From assembly GCF_964204865.1 (NCBI RefSeq), contig NC_135254.1:8623001-8687000 (forward strand): 64,000 nucleotides of DNA, given 5' to 3'. The notes under the pieces are model-generated. The model saw only the letters and a list, made by a program, of their open reading frames with translations. It ran no database searches and was not told the origin of the DNA. This document shows positions 34,667 through 46,129 of this stretch, piece after piece; within the stretch, counting starts at the first letter, position 1, and each line of letters begins with the position of its first letter. Source of the DNA: Styela clava (taxonomy: Eukaryota; Chordata; Ascidiacea; Stolidobranchia; Styelidae). The position numbers were made by a program, and so were the translations under genes.

Positions 34667-35298
34667 TCAAATTATATCATCATAAATGGATGGGATTTGA
34701 TATTTCCCGGAGGCATAATCGGGTTCATCATAAACGCGTTCGATGTTTGGCATCTGACGAGAAGTGCTGGGCTTTGAGGAGACAGTAGGATCCGTAGGCA
34801 GATTCAGGTTGGCGGGAGGTTGCAATTCGACGTTGTCGTACATGGGAGGGGGTACAGGTGGGGGATGAATATTCCCTTGGACATTATAATTGAGCGCTTG
34901 GAGATTAGCGTGAGCCTCCTCCACAATTGGTATTTGAACAGATACGTTGGGGTTTGGCATTGGTGAGAGATATCCTTCCTCACCTTCCGGTACGGGAATC
35001 TCTTCGTACTCAGGGGCTAAAGCCGAGTTTGCGATATTTTCTTCGTGGCCTTGTTGTCTGTAACAAAGGCACATCGTTGGGAAATGGCTGGAAACGGGGA
35101 AATGGTGGATTGGTTAATAAAATAATTTATTTCATCTATTTTTCAAATAAATCACGACCCCAATCTCCACGTTTTTAAATAACAAATTAGTAATAATCTG
35201 CTCAGGGTTCGGATTAAAAATGAATATCAATTTCAATTCACAATTTAATTTTGTCATACTGACCTTAAATTGAGTATTTCTGCTATCGATGTTTTTTG
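34667..35298 (-). CDS. Cytoplasmic tail of a receptor-like protein (last two exons)
   Basis: The last exon (34667-35057) follows acceptor ttgttacag, starts in phase 2 and encodes 129 residues to TGA. A 35-bp exon at 35264-35298 (QKTSIAEILNL) between acceptor ctattagacag and donor GTCAGT joins it in phase. The sequence is acidic and Pro-rich, without Cys or hydrophobic segments after the splice, and is full of tyrosines in SH2-ligand contexts: YEEI (Src-family type), YLSP, YDNV (Grb2-type YxN), YDEP (Crk/Nck type) and YDDII at the end, plus a PPPVPPP SH3-type run. This looks like the intracellular tail of a phosphotyrosine-signalling membrane receptor or an adaptor. Upstream membrane and extracellular exons were not found; the next 1 kb upstream is occupied by repeats. 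The 35-bp exon is the less certain part. Confidence 0.6.
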
Positions 35299-36690
35299 CT
35301 GTCTAATAGGTCTAACCACCTATCCTTCGTCTCTATACTATTGCGCTGATGAATCCGTAAGGATGCTGTATTATAAGTGAAGATAACTATTCTAAGTGAT
35401 ACAAGTCAAACTCCAACACAAATATATTTCTGTAACGTTTTGTATGACCAAAGTCAGACTTTCTCAAACATACATGATTCAACTGCAATCTCTTTCCTCG
35501 TTACATTCGAAATATGTATGTCAGACAAAACCTTACAGATGTCTGTTTCCGTTAGTTTCTGATTTTGTAACCAGCATCAGTTTGAAAAACTTATCGTTCT
35601 GGCAAACTGGCATCGATCACAGGAACCCATATTTTGTTGTCGCACAGGATTCCGTCTCACGTTTCTACATTTTTTTAAATCAACAAACAAAATGTGAATA
35701 ACCGTCAAGACGAGAATATCGGTCGGAGACCGAAGACTTATCGATCGACCACAAAAAAAAAACGAAAAAAAAAAACTATTGATCAATTAATTAATAACTC
35801 GCTAATTATACAACATAATTCATCCAAAATCAATAGACTTCTGGTCCGATATGATAAATGTACATGCAAAATTTTGAGCAGATTCAACATTGCGTTCGTG
35901 AGTTCTCGCGTAACATAGAAAGTGACTAACAGACAAACAGACAAATACCTATCAACATACTTACCGATCAAGATCGATGAGTAACAAGATCGATAAGTAA
36001 TAATCAATGATGGATGGGATTGAACTGTACGGAAGCGTATTCCTGCTGTAGCGGAAACACAAATGGAATGCTAAGAATTGAGAATTTTTTTCGATCAACC
36101 TCGAAAACGTAACAGTCTAATGTTGTTAGATATCTGTTCCTATTTAAACGACAGGGCTCTAGCGAGTTTTTTCCAATATTCTTATTCGTATCTTTATCTA
36201 ACATTAAATAGCCGATGTGCAAAGCGTAACATTTAAGGTTTAAACCCATGCAAATTTGGTGAACATTTCTAACAACAACAACAAGAAGAACAACATTATA
36301 ATATCAAAACGATCCATAAGTCTACTACGTATCCAATAATGAATGCAAAAAGACAATATTGTATAATCTGCAGCTCGATTATTACTATAAAAACTTTCAG
36401 AAATTATTCAATTCATGAATAAAAAAAATACTTTTGTTTTGTTTTATTTCAGAATACACAAACAGTATTTTCAAATCTTCCTTCTCATGTTCTCATGTTC
36501 TCCGGTTAGAAAATAGATCTGATGTTTAGATAATGGCAGATCGTAATTAAAGAAATCTGTAACTTAATTGCTGTTATCGTTAATCAACTGCAATTGCATC
36601 GAATATATCAATTCGTTGATTAATACTTTAACACATGCTCATTTGAAATTCCGGTATGCGAGGACATTTTATTCGATATTACCGGTCTTT
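35299..36690. repeat. Repeat-rich spacer
   Basis: 35776-36010 is an inverted relative of 28306-28560, including 'gataagtaataatcaatga'. 36007-36060 ('gggattgaactgtacggaag') recurs inverted near 59670-59710, and the (AAC)n-containing stretch 36262-36340 recurs at 59470-59560 with the same following sequence ('ctactacgt'). No gene supported, although exons of the receptor-like gene are expected here. Confidence 0.5.
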
Positions 36691-36699
36691 CGGGGTAGG

Positions 36700-36955
36700 G
36701 AGAATGGGAACCACAGGTCTAAAGCACAATATAATTTTTCCCTCAACAAGAAAACTCTCCGTTTTTCCTAGTTTCATTGCTTGATAAGAATATTTGACAT
36801 GGTGTTTTCAATTTTATATGTATAAATTATTTGAAAATATTGCAATTTTGAAAATTCAACATTTAACTATAAATAACACTGGAATGATGAACAAGGTCCG
36901 TGAGTGCTGATAGCCTACAGAATAGGGACACGAACCATGAAAGGTTGGGAACCAC
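36700..36955. mobile_element. hAT MITE relic beside L3
   Basis: Diverged copy of 16805-17118: 'gacatggtgttttcaa', 'ataacactggaatgatga' and the right end 'aaaggttgggaaccactg' are retained. Followed by the same SINE remnant ('cctactggttgcaacgatg'). Confidence 0.7.
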
Positions 36956-37270
36956 TGGCCTACTGGTTGCAACGATGTATCTGATCATGTTGGCTTCGCA
37001 AGCAAGAGACCCAGGCACCTCTCACAATTGTAAATTTTTGAGGAAATTAAATATCTATGTGTGTGAGGTCTTTTCCATTTCATTAACGGTTTTAGCACTG
37101 AAATTTATTCGATATTCCAATTTAATGTTTGTTTATGAGTTGTCTGAAATTCGATTCGGTAAACATGACATCAGTTATGCATGACATCAGTTTTTTTTGT
37201 TTGTCAAAAAGACCAGTCGGTATATACATATAAGCTCGGATTTTGTCCATAACCGAGTTTAAAAAGAATC

Positions 37271-39634
37271 CTAGTTTGATGGAGATCGTTCCTTCTGGCA
37301 CAACACCCCATTGGTATAATACGAACGTGGGACGTTGAACATTCCTTGTGTGACGATACCATCACGTGACGGATTTCTTGCAACGATCGCCATTTGGGTG
37401 TTGATTGCAGATGCGATGGGTTTCCCGTGGTAGTATTTAACGTATGGAGCAGTGACGCCGATTGACAGTAAAACTCTATTCGTCTGTTAAAAATACAGAA
37501 ATCTAATTAGGAATGCGATCGATAAGAAATGATTGGGGTAATTAGCAATATTCGAAGATACCCAGGATAAATATTAAACGCAATGAAAATTGGCGTGTAA
37601 GTAGAACTTTGGTGAAATGGTAAGAATTAGTATACGGGGTGGTATTAGTATTATTTCCTGGACAGGTAGAAAGCATATAGTAAATAAATAGTTCAATTAG
37701 GCATATAAAATGGGATGGTGACAGTGATTTCCCTACAACTCCCTCACAGGGAGTGAACACCCCTAAAATTTTGACTCCATGACTTTGAACGTACATTAGA
37801 TTAATCAGAAACGGGAAATTCATTTCAAAATTCATGGTGATTTCTCACAAAACTCAATAACAGCAAATATTGCCACGATTTATTTACATACCGAGTGGTC
37901 GAATGTCATAGCCAACCACAACTCTTCGTATGATGAAGACATTATTGTTCGAATATAATTGAAGATCAAATCATAATGTTGAGAATCGATTATGTCTGCT
38001 GGTTTTGCCGACATTTTTGTACACATTGCAACAGCTTCGTCGTAAGTGACATCTCTTGCGGTGTGTAAAGAAGCTTGATAACATTTCCCGAGATGCACTA
38101 CACCGTCACAGGGTCCTGTAAAATAAACATAGACAGTTGGAATATAGATTGATGTCGTATTTGTAAAATAAAAATGAAAGGCCCAGCCTGCCTCACCAAT
38201 AACTAAGTTTGGGTTATTGGAGATTGCGTTGTATTTTCCAATAATGCAGGTTTAGTGCTAGATGGTGGTCTTAGTATCAATGCGAGTCATAATTATTCAT
38301 TTCATGTTGTTTGAGAAATCAAGTATAACTTGAATGACTTGCGACTCGGGTCCGAGAGACTTCTATCGAGCACTAGTGCCTTATTTTACGGACCGCGAGG
38401 AGCAACGGTTATGACGCACTGCCAATAAATTGCTTAGATTGTGTTTTATTCATAAATACGGCACATCGGACTATAAGACGCAAAGGGTACTTGGTTTTGA
38501 CTGCAGGCAATAAAGCACTACCTGGTCTATACATTAGGCGCGCCAGCGTATACGACGCACGATCGAATTTTCAGATGAAAAAGAATTTTAAATGCGCCTT
38601 ATGGTTCGTAATAAATTCCTGCATTCGTTAACGCTGTGTATAAGTTTGTTTCTACGTATTTGTAGGTTATGCTCGCATTTCGGATTGATTAGCGTATTTT
38701 TTATCTGCGTTCACTTATTGAAATAGAGGAGCCAAACATTTATTATTTTATACTATATTGCATGTTCAATTTATTTCTTTCGTTTACATTAATCTTTGTA
38801 TTTATTTTAATAAAAAATGTTATTGCGCTTCTATGATTGGGAGTCAAGTTTACGTTAAAGGAACCGAAATACCTGATTCAATCTTCTCTTCCAATTCACC
38901 AAGTTTTGCCAGCATTCGTTCTTCTAATTCTTCAATTCTTGAAATCACTGACTTCTCAACTGTAGAAACAATTTTTGTTAATTAATTAAGCATTTCGCTA
39001 CATTTTTGTTTTATCAACGAGAAGTTTCGCTCCATACAGGGCCGTAGACAAGCAACTACTATTGTTGAGCAATTGCGAAACTATCTAATTCCATTGTCAA
39101 ATTTAAGCGGTAATTACCGTTTAAATGTTATGTAAAACAAAAGAGTATATTTTCCAGAAATCCAGACTTACTGCTTTACATGGAAAATACGATATCCCTT
39201 TTAAGTGTTTGAATAACAGAAGCTAATGCGCCCAAATCTGCGCGACAAAAAATAATTTCAGGTCGAATAGTTGTATATAATAAATATCTAAACTTGATTT
39301 TAAACATTTGAATAAGAGACTACATGTAATTTATACAAAAGCAAAACAAGGACCGCAATCTAAACTTGAAAAATCTACCTAATTTCTTAAATAGCTCTTC
39401 AACGGTGGCATTGACTTTTTGATAATCGACAATTCCTGGGTCGCCTTGTTGACCTTTGACCCCAGGCATCCTTATTCCACCCATTTCTCCCTTTAAACCT
39501 CTTTTTCCAGGTGGGCCAGGAGAACGATGAGAGTGGGTTGAACCGCGACTGGAAATCGAATCGTTTTCACCAAACACGTCGTCAAAGACGAGGTGACAAA
39601 GGCAGACTAGAAGTAACGTACGTTTCGTAATCAT
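37271..39634 (-). CDS. Secreted collagen/coiled-coil/C-type-lectin-like protein L3
   Basis: Four exons: 39379-39634, 38873-38959, 37892-38115, 37271-37483 (stop TAG), phases 1, 1, 0; 259 residues. Very close to L2 across exons and introns, so a recent duplicate. Differences are informative. About 18 residues spanning the end of the signal peptide and the N-terminal Cys of L2 are deleted, leaving MITKRTLLLVCLCHLVFDDV; secretion signal strength is reduced but a hydrophobic core remains. One collagen Gly is replaced by Arg (GGIRMPG), interrupting the Gly-X-Y run. The last exon carries an insertion (RDGIVTQG against RGQQG) and the TGA of L2 has become CGA, adding five residues (RSPSN). Coiled coil, lectin cysteines (CDG, GKC, AMC, VLC) and WLAMTFDHS are intact. 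An acceptor lies 18 nt before the ATG. Confidence 0.8.
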
Positions 39635-39684
39635 GCTTAGATTGTATAATCACTGGAAAGAAATAATATAATGAGTATCTAGAT

Positions 39685-41900
39685 ATGTTATAACGAAAGG
39701 AGGTAAAAAGTCCAGGAATTGGCATTGACCAGATTGAATATTTATTATGAGAATCAAGTTGATGAGACGGTTTGCTTTTGAGCCGGACATCAGTCTATCG
39801 TCCTATTTTTAATGTTTCGAAGTTATTATAGAAATACTGCAGAAACTAAACCTACGAAAGGATCTGGATACGAAAAATCCACCTTACGAAAATTATTTTC
39901 GTAAAAATATTGTTCCGACTAACGTAAGATTTTCTACATACGAAAGGCCGAAAACAGAAAACAAAAAACGCGTGTAGAGATATTTGTTTATTTTAGGTTA
40001 ATTTAAATCGGGAACTTCGTTTTTATAGGTAAATCAAAACCAGGTTACTATGACCCAACATTTCAGGGCTGAGTTGACCCAAATTACGTCCCTTTGAACT
40101 CTAAAAGCCGGTATTACGGCTTACCCAAACACGTCTTCTGACCCCGAGAGCCGGTTCACCGGCTGTCCCGTATGAATTATGCAACTTTGAATTTCGCGAA
40201 CCTTATATTAAATTTAGAAAAGTTTATAATTTTTGAAAGAAAACCTCGGAGACTGATTATAATTCCTAAATAAAGTAAAACTGAAATCTCATTGAATTTT
40301 ATCGAAGCAGTTTTTTTGAATGTTCTTCAATGCTGCGCCAACTTGACGTAAACAAAGACGTTACTTGATTACTTCGTAACGCATCGCCGTTACGCAATTA
40401 CGTCGCCACGCAGCAGCTTCGAGTTCCCACATCGCTTTCCTTCGCAAGTGTGTGACGTCATTAACGTATAGTCATACAGTTAAAGTGGGTATTATTTGAA
40501 CTGGTGTTAAGCCGATTTTTGCTAATCCTGCGTTTTACATTATTCATTCCAGGAGATGATTTAAAAATTTGCTTGATCCAGCGAGCTGTTACAACAGTTG
40601 CTCAAAAATTAAATTAAACGTTCTCTTGGCTAGCACATTCTGCGGCCTTATGAATTTCATCGAAGCGTACAAATTTTACGTTATAACTTACAAAGTTCAA
40701 AGATCAGTCGTCGCGACTGGTGTTACAGCTTTTATCAACTTATCGGCATAATAATTCGATTCTTTCGCGTCGAAAAATATGAAATATTTAGCGGGTGATC
40801 TGCCAACGCCATCATGTCTTCCACGTTCTCGTTGATAAAAATTTGTTTGTAATTTGAATGATATTTAACAGTGATAAATTAGCATTGATGTTTCCGAGGA
40901 AATGATTCGGCCATTTAGTTGCGCCCCATAATCAGATAAAAAACGTATATAACATGATCTTTTTTCGGCAATATTAACTATGTTCAATCAAGATTTGTTC
41001 GAATATTCAGTATTTGACCGCTTCCTATGCTGTAATACAGGCACGATCGAAAATCTAGCCGTGAACGATAAAATGCGCGATTGCATATGCGTAATCTAAT
41101 TCATGTAAAGCTTTACACAACGTCAATGCCTAATCGTACTTGTGCGTTTATACACAGACGTGGCTTCTAAACCGACGAATTCATGCGACACTGCGTATCG
41201 CACGACTGAAAGCGCCTTGCGTGTCCACCTTCTTCACAGAAAAGCATCTGAATAACAAAATGGGAGTGGACCAGGAATAGTATATTCGATCCCATTCTTG
41301 ATTGTAGCAGCATTATTGATGACTTAATGCCATATTTATGGAAACTGACACCTTACGATCAGACCAAAAATATAAGCTTTACTTAACATGTACTAACTGG
41401 TTACAGACTGACTGATGCTTTCCCGCTCTTGTCATACTTTCCTCTCCTTATTTTAAACTCTTCATGCTCCTTTACTCTCAAGAGTCTTATTTTGTTCGTT
41501 AGCTATAGCGATACGCATAACTCGCACTCTGGCTATTAAACAGTTTGAAAATTTCCCATTGCTTGCATGGGTAGGTTATGTATTACAAAAATATTAAAAA
41601 AGTATGGAGTATTTGCTAATAAACACGCTAATAATTTTTTTCTTAATTAATAACAATAAAATTCCTGGCAAAAATTTCCCCCTTTTTTTGGGAAACGCTG
41701 GACTAATTAAGACAATGTTTACCTAAACCATTCTGCATTATCAAATTGAATCTCATGAATATACTAAGACCTATGTATGGCCGCTGATGGATTTTATATT
41801 CCAAAATATGACCTTATATTGAAAAAATTATTAGATCAAGTTATTTGGTTTTGAGCATTCCTTGAATGAATCTACCTTCAACTTGTTATACTACATAATA
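39685..41900. repeat. L3 5' flank and region R, third copy
   Basis: 39685-40640 matches the L2 5' flank; about 40680-41900 matches parts of D1/D2 ('gatcagtcgtcgcgactggtgttaca' segment at about 40699 and 22746; 'ccccataatcagata' at about 40924; 'ccgctgatggattttat' near 41778). Shorter than the L2 side through several deletions. No conserved reading frame. Confidence 0.8.
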
Positions 41901-42109
41901 GGCTGTTGCAGGCATCATTAAAACGTAACCATATGCTAATATCGAAGGTTTTACTTACAAAAAAAGTGAAAATAACTCGGACACCCATATTCAAAACTTG
42001 TAGATTGTCTAACTAACTGATTAGAGTCACCACGCAATCTTCAATTTATTCAACTTCCAAGTGAATTGCTACGTATTGACGCCATATAAGGAATGTATAA
42101 AAATTACCT

Positions 42110-43240
42110 CATGTGTTGATTTCTTTGGCCCGATCGTCAGGAAATTGTCAATTCAAACTTAGCCAACTTTTTTGATTGTTTCCTGGTTCGTTGTTTTAGT
42201 GAGCACAGCAATTTTAAATTGCAAAACTGTGTCCAAAGACAACTTAAAAAAAAGAAAAACGATGGGAAAGAAATATTTATTAAGCAATGGCCTAATGGCC
42301 TAACAAGAACCTCTTAGCAGCAATATTCTAACTGAAAAATTTAATGAGATTGTTGGGAAGGCACAACATTCTGATATTTTGTTGAATTCAAGATTAATAA
42401 TCTCATTCAGCCATCCAGGATTACATTAAATGTACATTAAGTTACTTGCTGCAATTATCTATCAAGTTCACAACCAAAATATTTTTCAAACTTAAAACAA
42501 TCAAACTGGTAGGACCAATCATTGCAATAAATTTAATAGGCCAGTGGTTCCCAATCTTGTTTGTCGTGCGGCGCCACATTATCATGAAAAAAAAAACACG
42601 GCGCACTTACACGAAAAAAGTTCTGCTTTTAAATAAAACTCACTTTTGTAATCGCTAATGTGTATTATAAAATTTGTAAACATGTGAGCTTAAGGAAAAT
42701 AGGCCATGTCACGTCATGTCTGAATTCTCTGGTTCTTTGGCCCGATCGTCAGCAAATTGTCAAGTTAATCTTGGCCAACTTTCTCGATGGTTTCTTGGTT
42801 CGTTGTTTCAGTGGGCACATCAATTTTAAATTGAGAAATTGTGTCCAAAACAAATAGAAAAAACCGATGGGGCAGAAATATTTATCAAGCAATGGCCTAA
42901 TAGATAACACGTTTGGCCTAACGATGTTGGAGTTCGAAATACTCGTGTTGAGACCCCATGCCCAGAACGCAGACTGTAATAAATTTACTCAGTCAGTGCT
43001 TTAGAAATTATTTGTGTAGGTTACACAATTTTAAACAGCAGAATTCGGGAAACTTTTTTTTTTAATTAAAAGTTTACCAATAAAATTTCAACTGAAAAAT
43101 TGAATGAAATTGTTGGTATGGGCATTTTGTTGAATGCAAAATGAAGACTCTTATTTGGTCATCTAGTATCACATTGAATGCACATTTATTTACCTGCTTG
43201 CAATTGTCTATCAAGTTCACCACTAAATTCTTTCTTAAAC
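42110..43240. repeat. Tandem duplication, unit about 0.6 kb
   Basis: 42110-42300 matches 42712-42903 ('ctttggcccgatcgtcag', 'ttcgttgttt(t/c)agtg'), and 42320-42480 matches 43080-43235 ('tctatcaagttcac'). A hAT-like terminus 'ccagtggttcccaatctt' lies at 42541 and a tRNA-like stretch at 42889-42960 interrupts the second unit. No gene. Confidence 0.75.
42889..42965 (+). repeat. Degenerate tRNA-Arg-like SINE head
   Basis: 'ctaatagataacacgtttgg' resembles the box A and D-arm of an animal arginine tRNA (…ATGGATAACGCGT…), and 'gagttcgaaatactcg' about 35 bases later resembles box B with a T stem. No acceptor stem pairs, so this is not a functional tRNA; a tRNA-derived SINE or tRNA pseudogene is likelier. 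Confidence 0.4.
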
Positions 43241-43901
43241 TTACTACAGAACGATAACAAACTGGTATGAACTAGGAAGTCATCTCACTCATTGCAATAA
43301 ATTTAATGCCGAACCGGAAACCTGTTGCGGTTCTTCCAAAATAGTTGATCGTCACATAATGGTGGCTGGCTGCCTTGTTTGCTACGAAAGTCGTGATACT
43401 CCGAATTTAAATACTCCGAATTACTCGCAATATGCTACTTAATTGCGAACTATCTTTAAAAGAAAAAACATATTTGAGGGTGTTTGATGTCATATTAGCA
43501 CCTGCCATGTTTATCTTTGATTAGCATAGAAACGAAACTCCTGGCGAACAAGGTAAAGGAGGCTGTCGTTCAGATATTTATTGACAGAAAAGTAGCGATT
43601 TGAGCGATAGTAATAAATGACTTGTTTTTTGTTGATAAATGAGTTTGATCTTATACATGTAAGTTTGTTAATTAGTTTGATGATTTAATTAACAATGCAA
43701 ACGTTTTACTCTTACTTGAACTTTAATTTATTCATTCTCATGTATAACAACATTCAGAATTTGTTTTTTTTTGTACTGAATTATATTTGAAGTCAGGCAT
43801 AAGGGGCGTCATTATCAGACACTCGCCCTGGGCAGCAGAAATGTTTGACACGTCTGAGTAGTGAGGGAGTAGTGCTCAGTAGGTACTGAGTAGCATAGTT
43901 A
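43241..43901. other. Unassigned spacer
   Basis: No gene, RNA or repeat recognised before the minisatellite. Confidence 0.4.
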
Positions 43902-44602
43902 TGGGGGTCGAAGATAAGGAAGTTGAGAGAGGTAGGACAGCGGACCGGGGCAATTGATGTTGGGTAAGGCAAGGGAGTGGTCAAGGATATAAGGGTTAAG
44001 ATGGGTAGGAGAGAGGGTGGAGGATAGGGAGTTTGAGCGATATAGGGCAGTGGGTCTCGGGTGGGAAGGTTGAGGGAGATAGGGAAGTGGCTAAGGAAAG
44101 GGGAGCGTTGGGGACGATAGGAGGGAGATTGGGGCAGTGGGTCTAGGGTGGGAAGGTTGAGGGAGATAGAGAAGTGGAGCGTTGGGGGAAATTGGAAGGT
44201 TAAGAGAGATAGGGCAGTTGGTCTAGGGTGGGAAGGTTGAGGGAGATAGGGCAGTGACTAGAGAAGGGAAGCGTTGGGAAGATAGGAAGGTTGAGAGAGA
44301 TAAGGCAGTTGGTCTAGGTTGGGGAAGATAGGACAGTGGCTAAAGAAGGGGAACGCTGAGGGAGATAGGGCAGTAGGTATAGGAAGATTGAGGAAGCAAT
44401 GCGTCAATGATAGGAGTGTTGAGAAAGATAGGACAGTGGGTCAAGAATAGGAAGGTAGGGCAGCGGGTCGAGTGATATAGGACGGTGGGTCGAAAATTGG
44501 AAGGTTGATGGAGCAATGCGTCAAGGATAGGAGGGTTGAGGGAGATAAGACAGTGGGTCGGGAATAAGAAGGTTTAGGAAGGTGGGGCAGTGGGTCGAGG
44601 AT
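43902..44602 (+). repeat. Purine-rich minisatellite, long array
   Basis: About 700 bp of irregular units built from 'gggagatagggcagtgggtc' and '(a/g)aggataggaaggttga', with higher-order variants carrying 'ggagcgttgggg'. The plus strand is strongly G/A with almost no C, so the strands are very asymmetric. Same unit as 886-1082. Confidence 0.9.
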
Positions 44603-45458
44603 TTGAGTTGGAATGAATTTATAACGCCAGTAGCAAAGTCTAAATAAACCCTTCAGTGAAAGTTGGATCATTTTACCGTGTCCGTCGATATTTGTCCCGT
44701 GACTTATAAATATTCTAGCTAGACCGAATTCAATACAAAGATATCAAATATATTTGACTTCCAATTGGCGTCATAGCTGCAAACTCTTCATTATTGACGA
44801 AACATTGCGATAATCTTAAGTTTTGAAAGAGCATCTCAAAAACACGATTTCAAGCTAGTAGACGGTATAGCACGTATTTCATGTCCGAAGATTGCCGTAG
44901 TATTTCAGTCGACTCAAGAGCAAGTAACGATGAACACAATTAAATTGATATGACAAGACATTTTAAATTCACGGAACGGCCATGGATAGAATATTTTACG
45001 CAACAGAAATCTCGTTACCCGCTGAAAAAGAAAAAGAAGTTTATTAGAAAGTGGTCTAATCGCGAAGACTGTTGGGCGGGAATTTCCTATTCTGAACCCC
45101 CTGCCTTTTAGAAAATCATCGCTGCGCCCCTGGTTATAGATAATGTTATATTTGAATCACTGCCATATTTCGACGCTACCGTTGTCAAATTTTAATAACG
45201 CCGGTAATGCTTCTTTACGGATACAAAATTAACCAAGTCAGTTTTTGATAAATAATCGAATAGCTCGCTAAGCCCCTAAGTGTCTTTCTCGGAGCCTTGA
45301 GGCTCCGTACGGAGCACTTTGAGAACCTATGAACCTTTTTTATAAGTAAAGTTTTGATGTGAACATAGTTACGTTTTGATGATTCCCACAACGGCTTATT
45401 CGAGAGGGGTTGGTAGCATAAAAGTCAATTAATTATAGATCGTTGCCTCAATCTTTAA
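44603..45458. other. Spacer with hAT-end-like fragments
   Basis: 'atcgctgcgcccctgg' at about 45118 and 'tttgagaacctatgaacc' at about 45318 look like hAT termini; 'cgaatagctcgctaagcccc' at about 45257 matches 1099-1116. No gene supported. Confidence 0.4.
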
Positions 45459-45872
45459 CAAATTTGTCTCCAGTCGAACTCGTGATTGGGAGAACGTTGC
45501 TGCTTTCATTTGCTTTTTTGAAACCACGAAAGAAGGGGAGATTGATGATTTGAGCAAAGGAGTATTGCGAATGCGAATTAAAACAAGAATTAATATGATC
45601 GCAAATAAACAACCAGGTGAACATGTTTGCGTCCAGGAACCTAGTCGATCTCACAATTTGAAATCTCGTCCTTCTGATCCCGCACGAGTGATAAGCAGAG
45701 TATTATACCAAACCTGAAGAAAAGTAAAAACGGAAGAGACGGCGATGAATGTGAACCTGAGAAGATGTTCCAGTATGTAGAAGAAAAGGTTTCAGGAGAA
45801 ATTCTACGATCTTCTGTTTGTCCAAGACCTCAACCAGTACCGACTTATTTGAATAACTATGTTTTTGATTGA
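45459..45872 (+). pseudogene. Gypsy-like retrotransposon pol 3' remnant
   Basis: Reading across frames gives SPVELVIGRTLLLSFAFLKP, then PGEHVCVQEPSRSHNLKSRP…DPARVISRV, then EILRSSVCPRPQPVPTYLN and a stop. These match the order of motifs at the integrase C-terminus of Ty3/gypsy elements (SPAELLxGR…LKP; GDxVxVQ…; xRxSxRxxxPP at the end). At least two frame changes and a stop separate them. No LTRs, reverse transcriptase or gag seen nearby; this is an old fragment. Identification rests on motif pattern only. Confidence 0.5.
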
Positions 45873-46129
45873 GAAAGGAAAAAGTTTGTGTTGGTGGATT
45901 ACCGCTAAATGTTGATCAAGAGCTATGACGGTATTGTCAAGCATGTTGCGTAGCGGACATTCTTAAAGTACATTCGAATTGTGAAGCTGGTCTCGCTAAC
46001 ATGTCTCTCGCTGCATTTACTTTAGTAGACTTTTCAGTTAACTTGTATAATTTGCGTGCCTGCTTTATTCGTGCATTATAAATAAACACCAAACTAAGGC
46101 CTTACTCGGATTTCTTTCAGATAAAAAGT

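Noticed and set aside
36700-39634. Tyrosine-motif tail at 34667 as the last exon of L3
   Set aside because: L3 has its own stop in an exon homologous to those of L1, L2 and L4, and it is a secreted design without a membrane segment.
42889-42965. Functional tRNA-Arg
   Set aside because: Box A and box B resemble a tRNA, but no acceptor stem can pair and the T loop is degenerate.
43902-44602. CRISPR-like array
   Set aside because: Units are irregular, contiguous and purine-rich with no spacers of unique sequence, and the genome is animal; it is a minisatellite.
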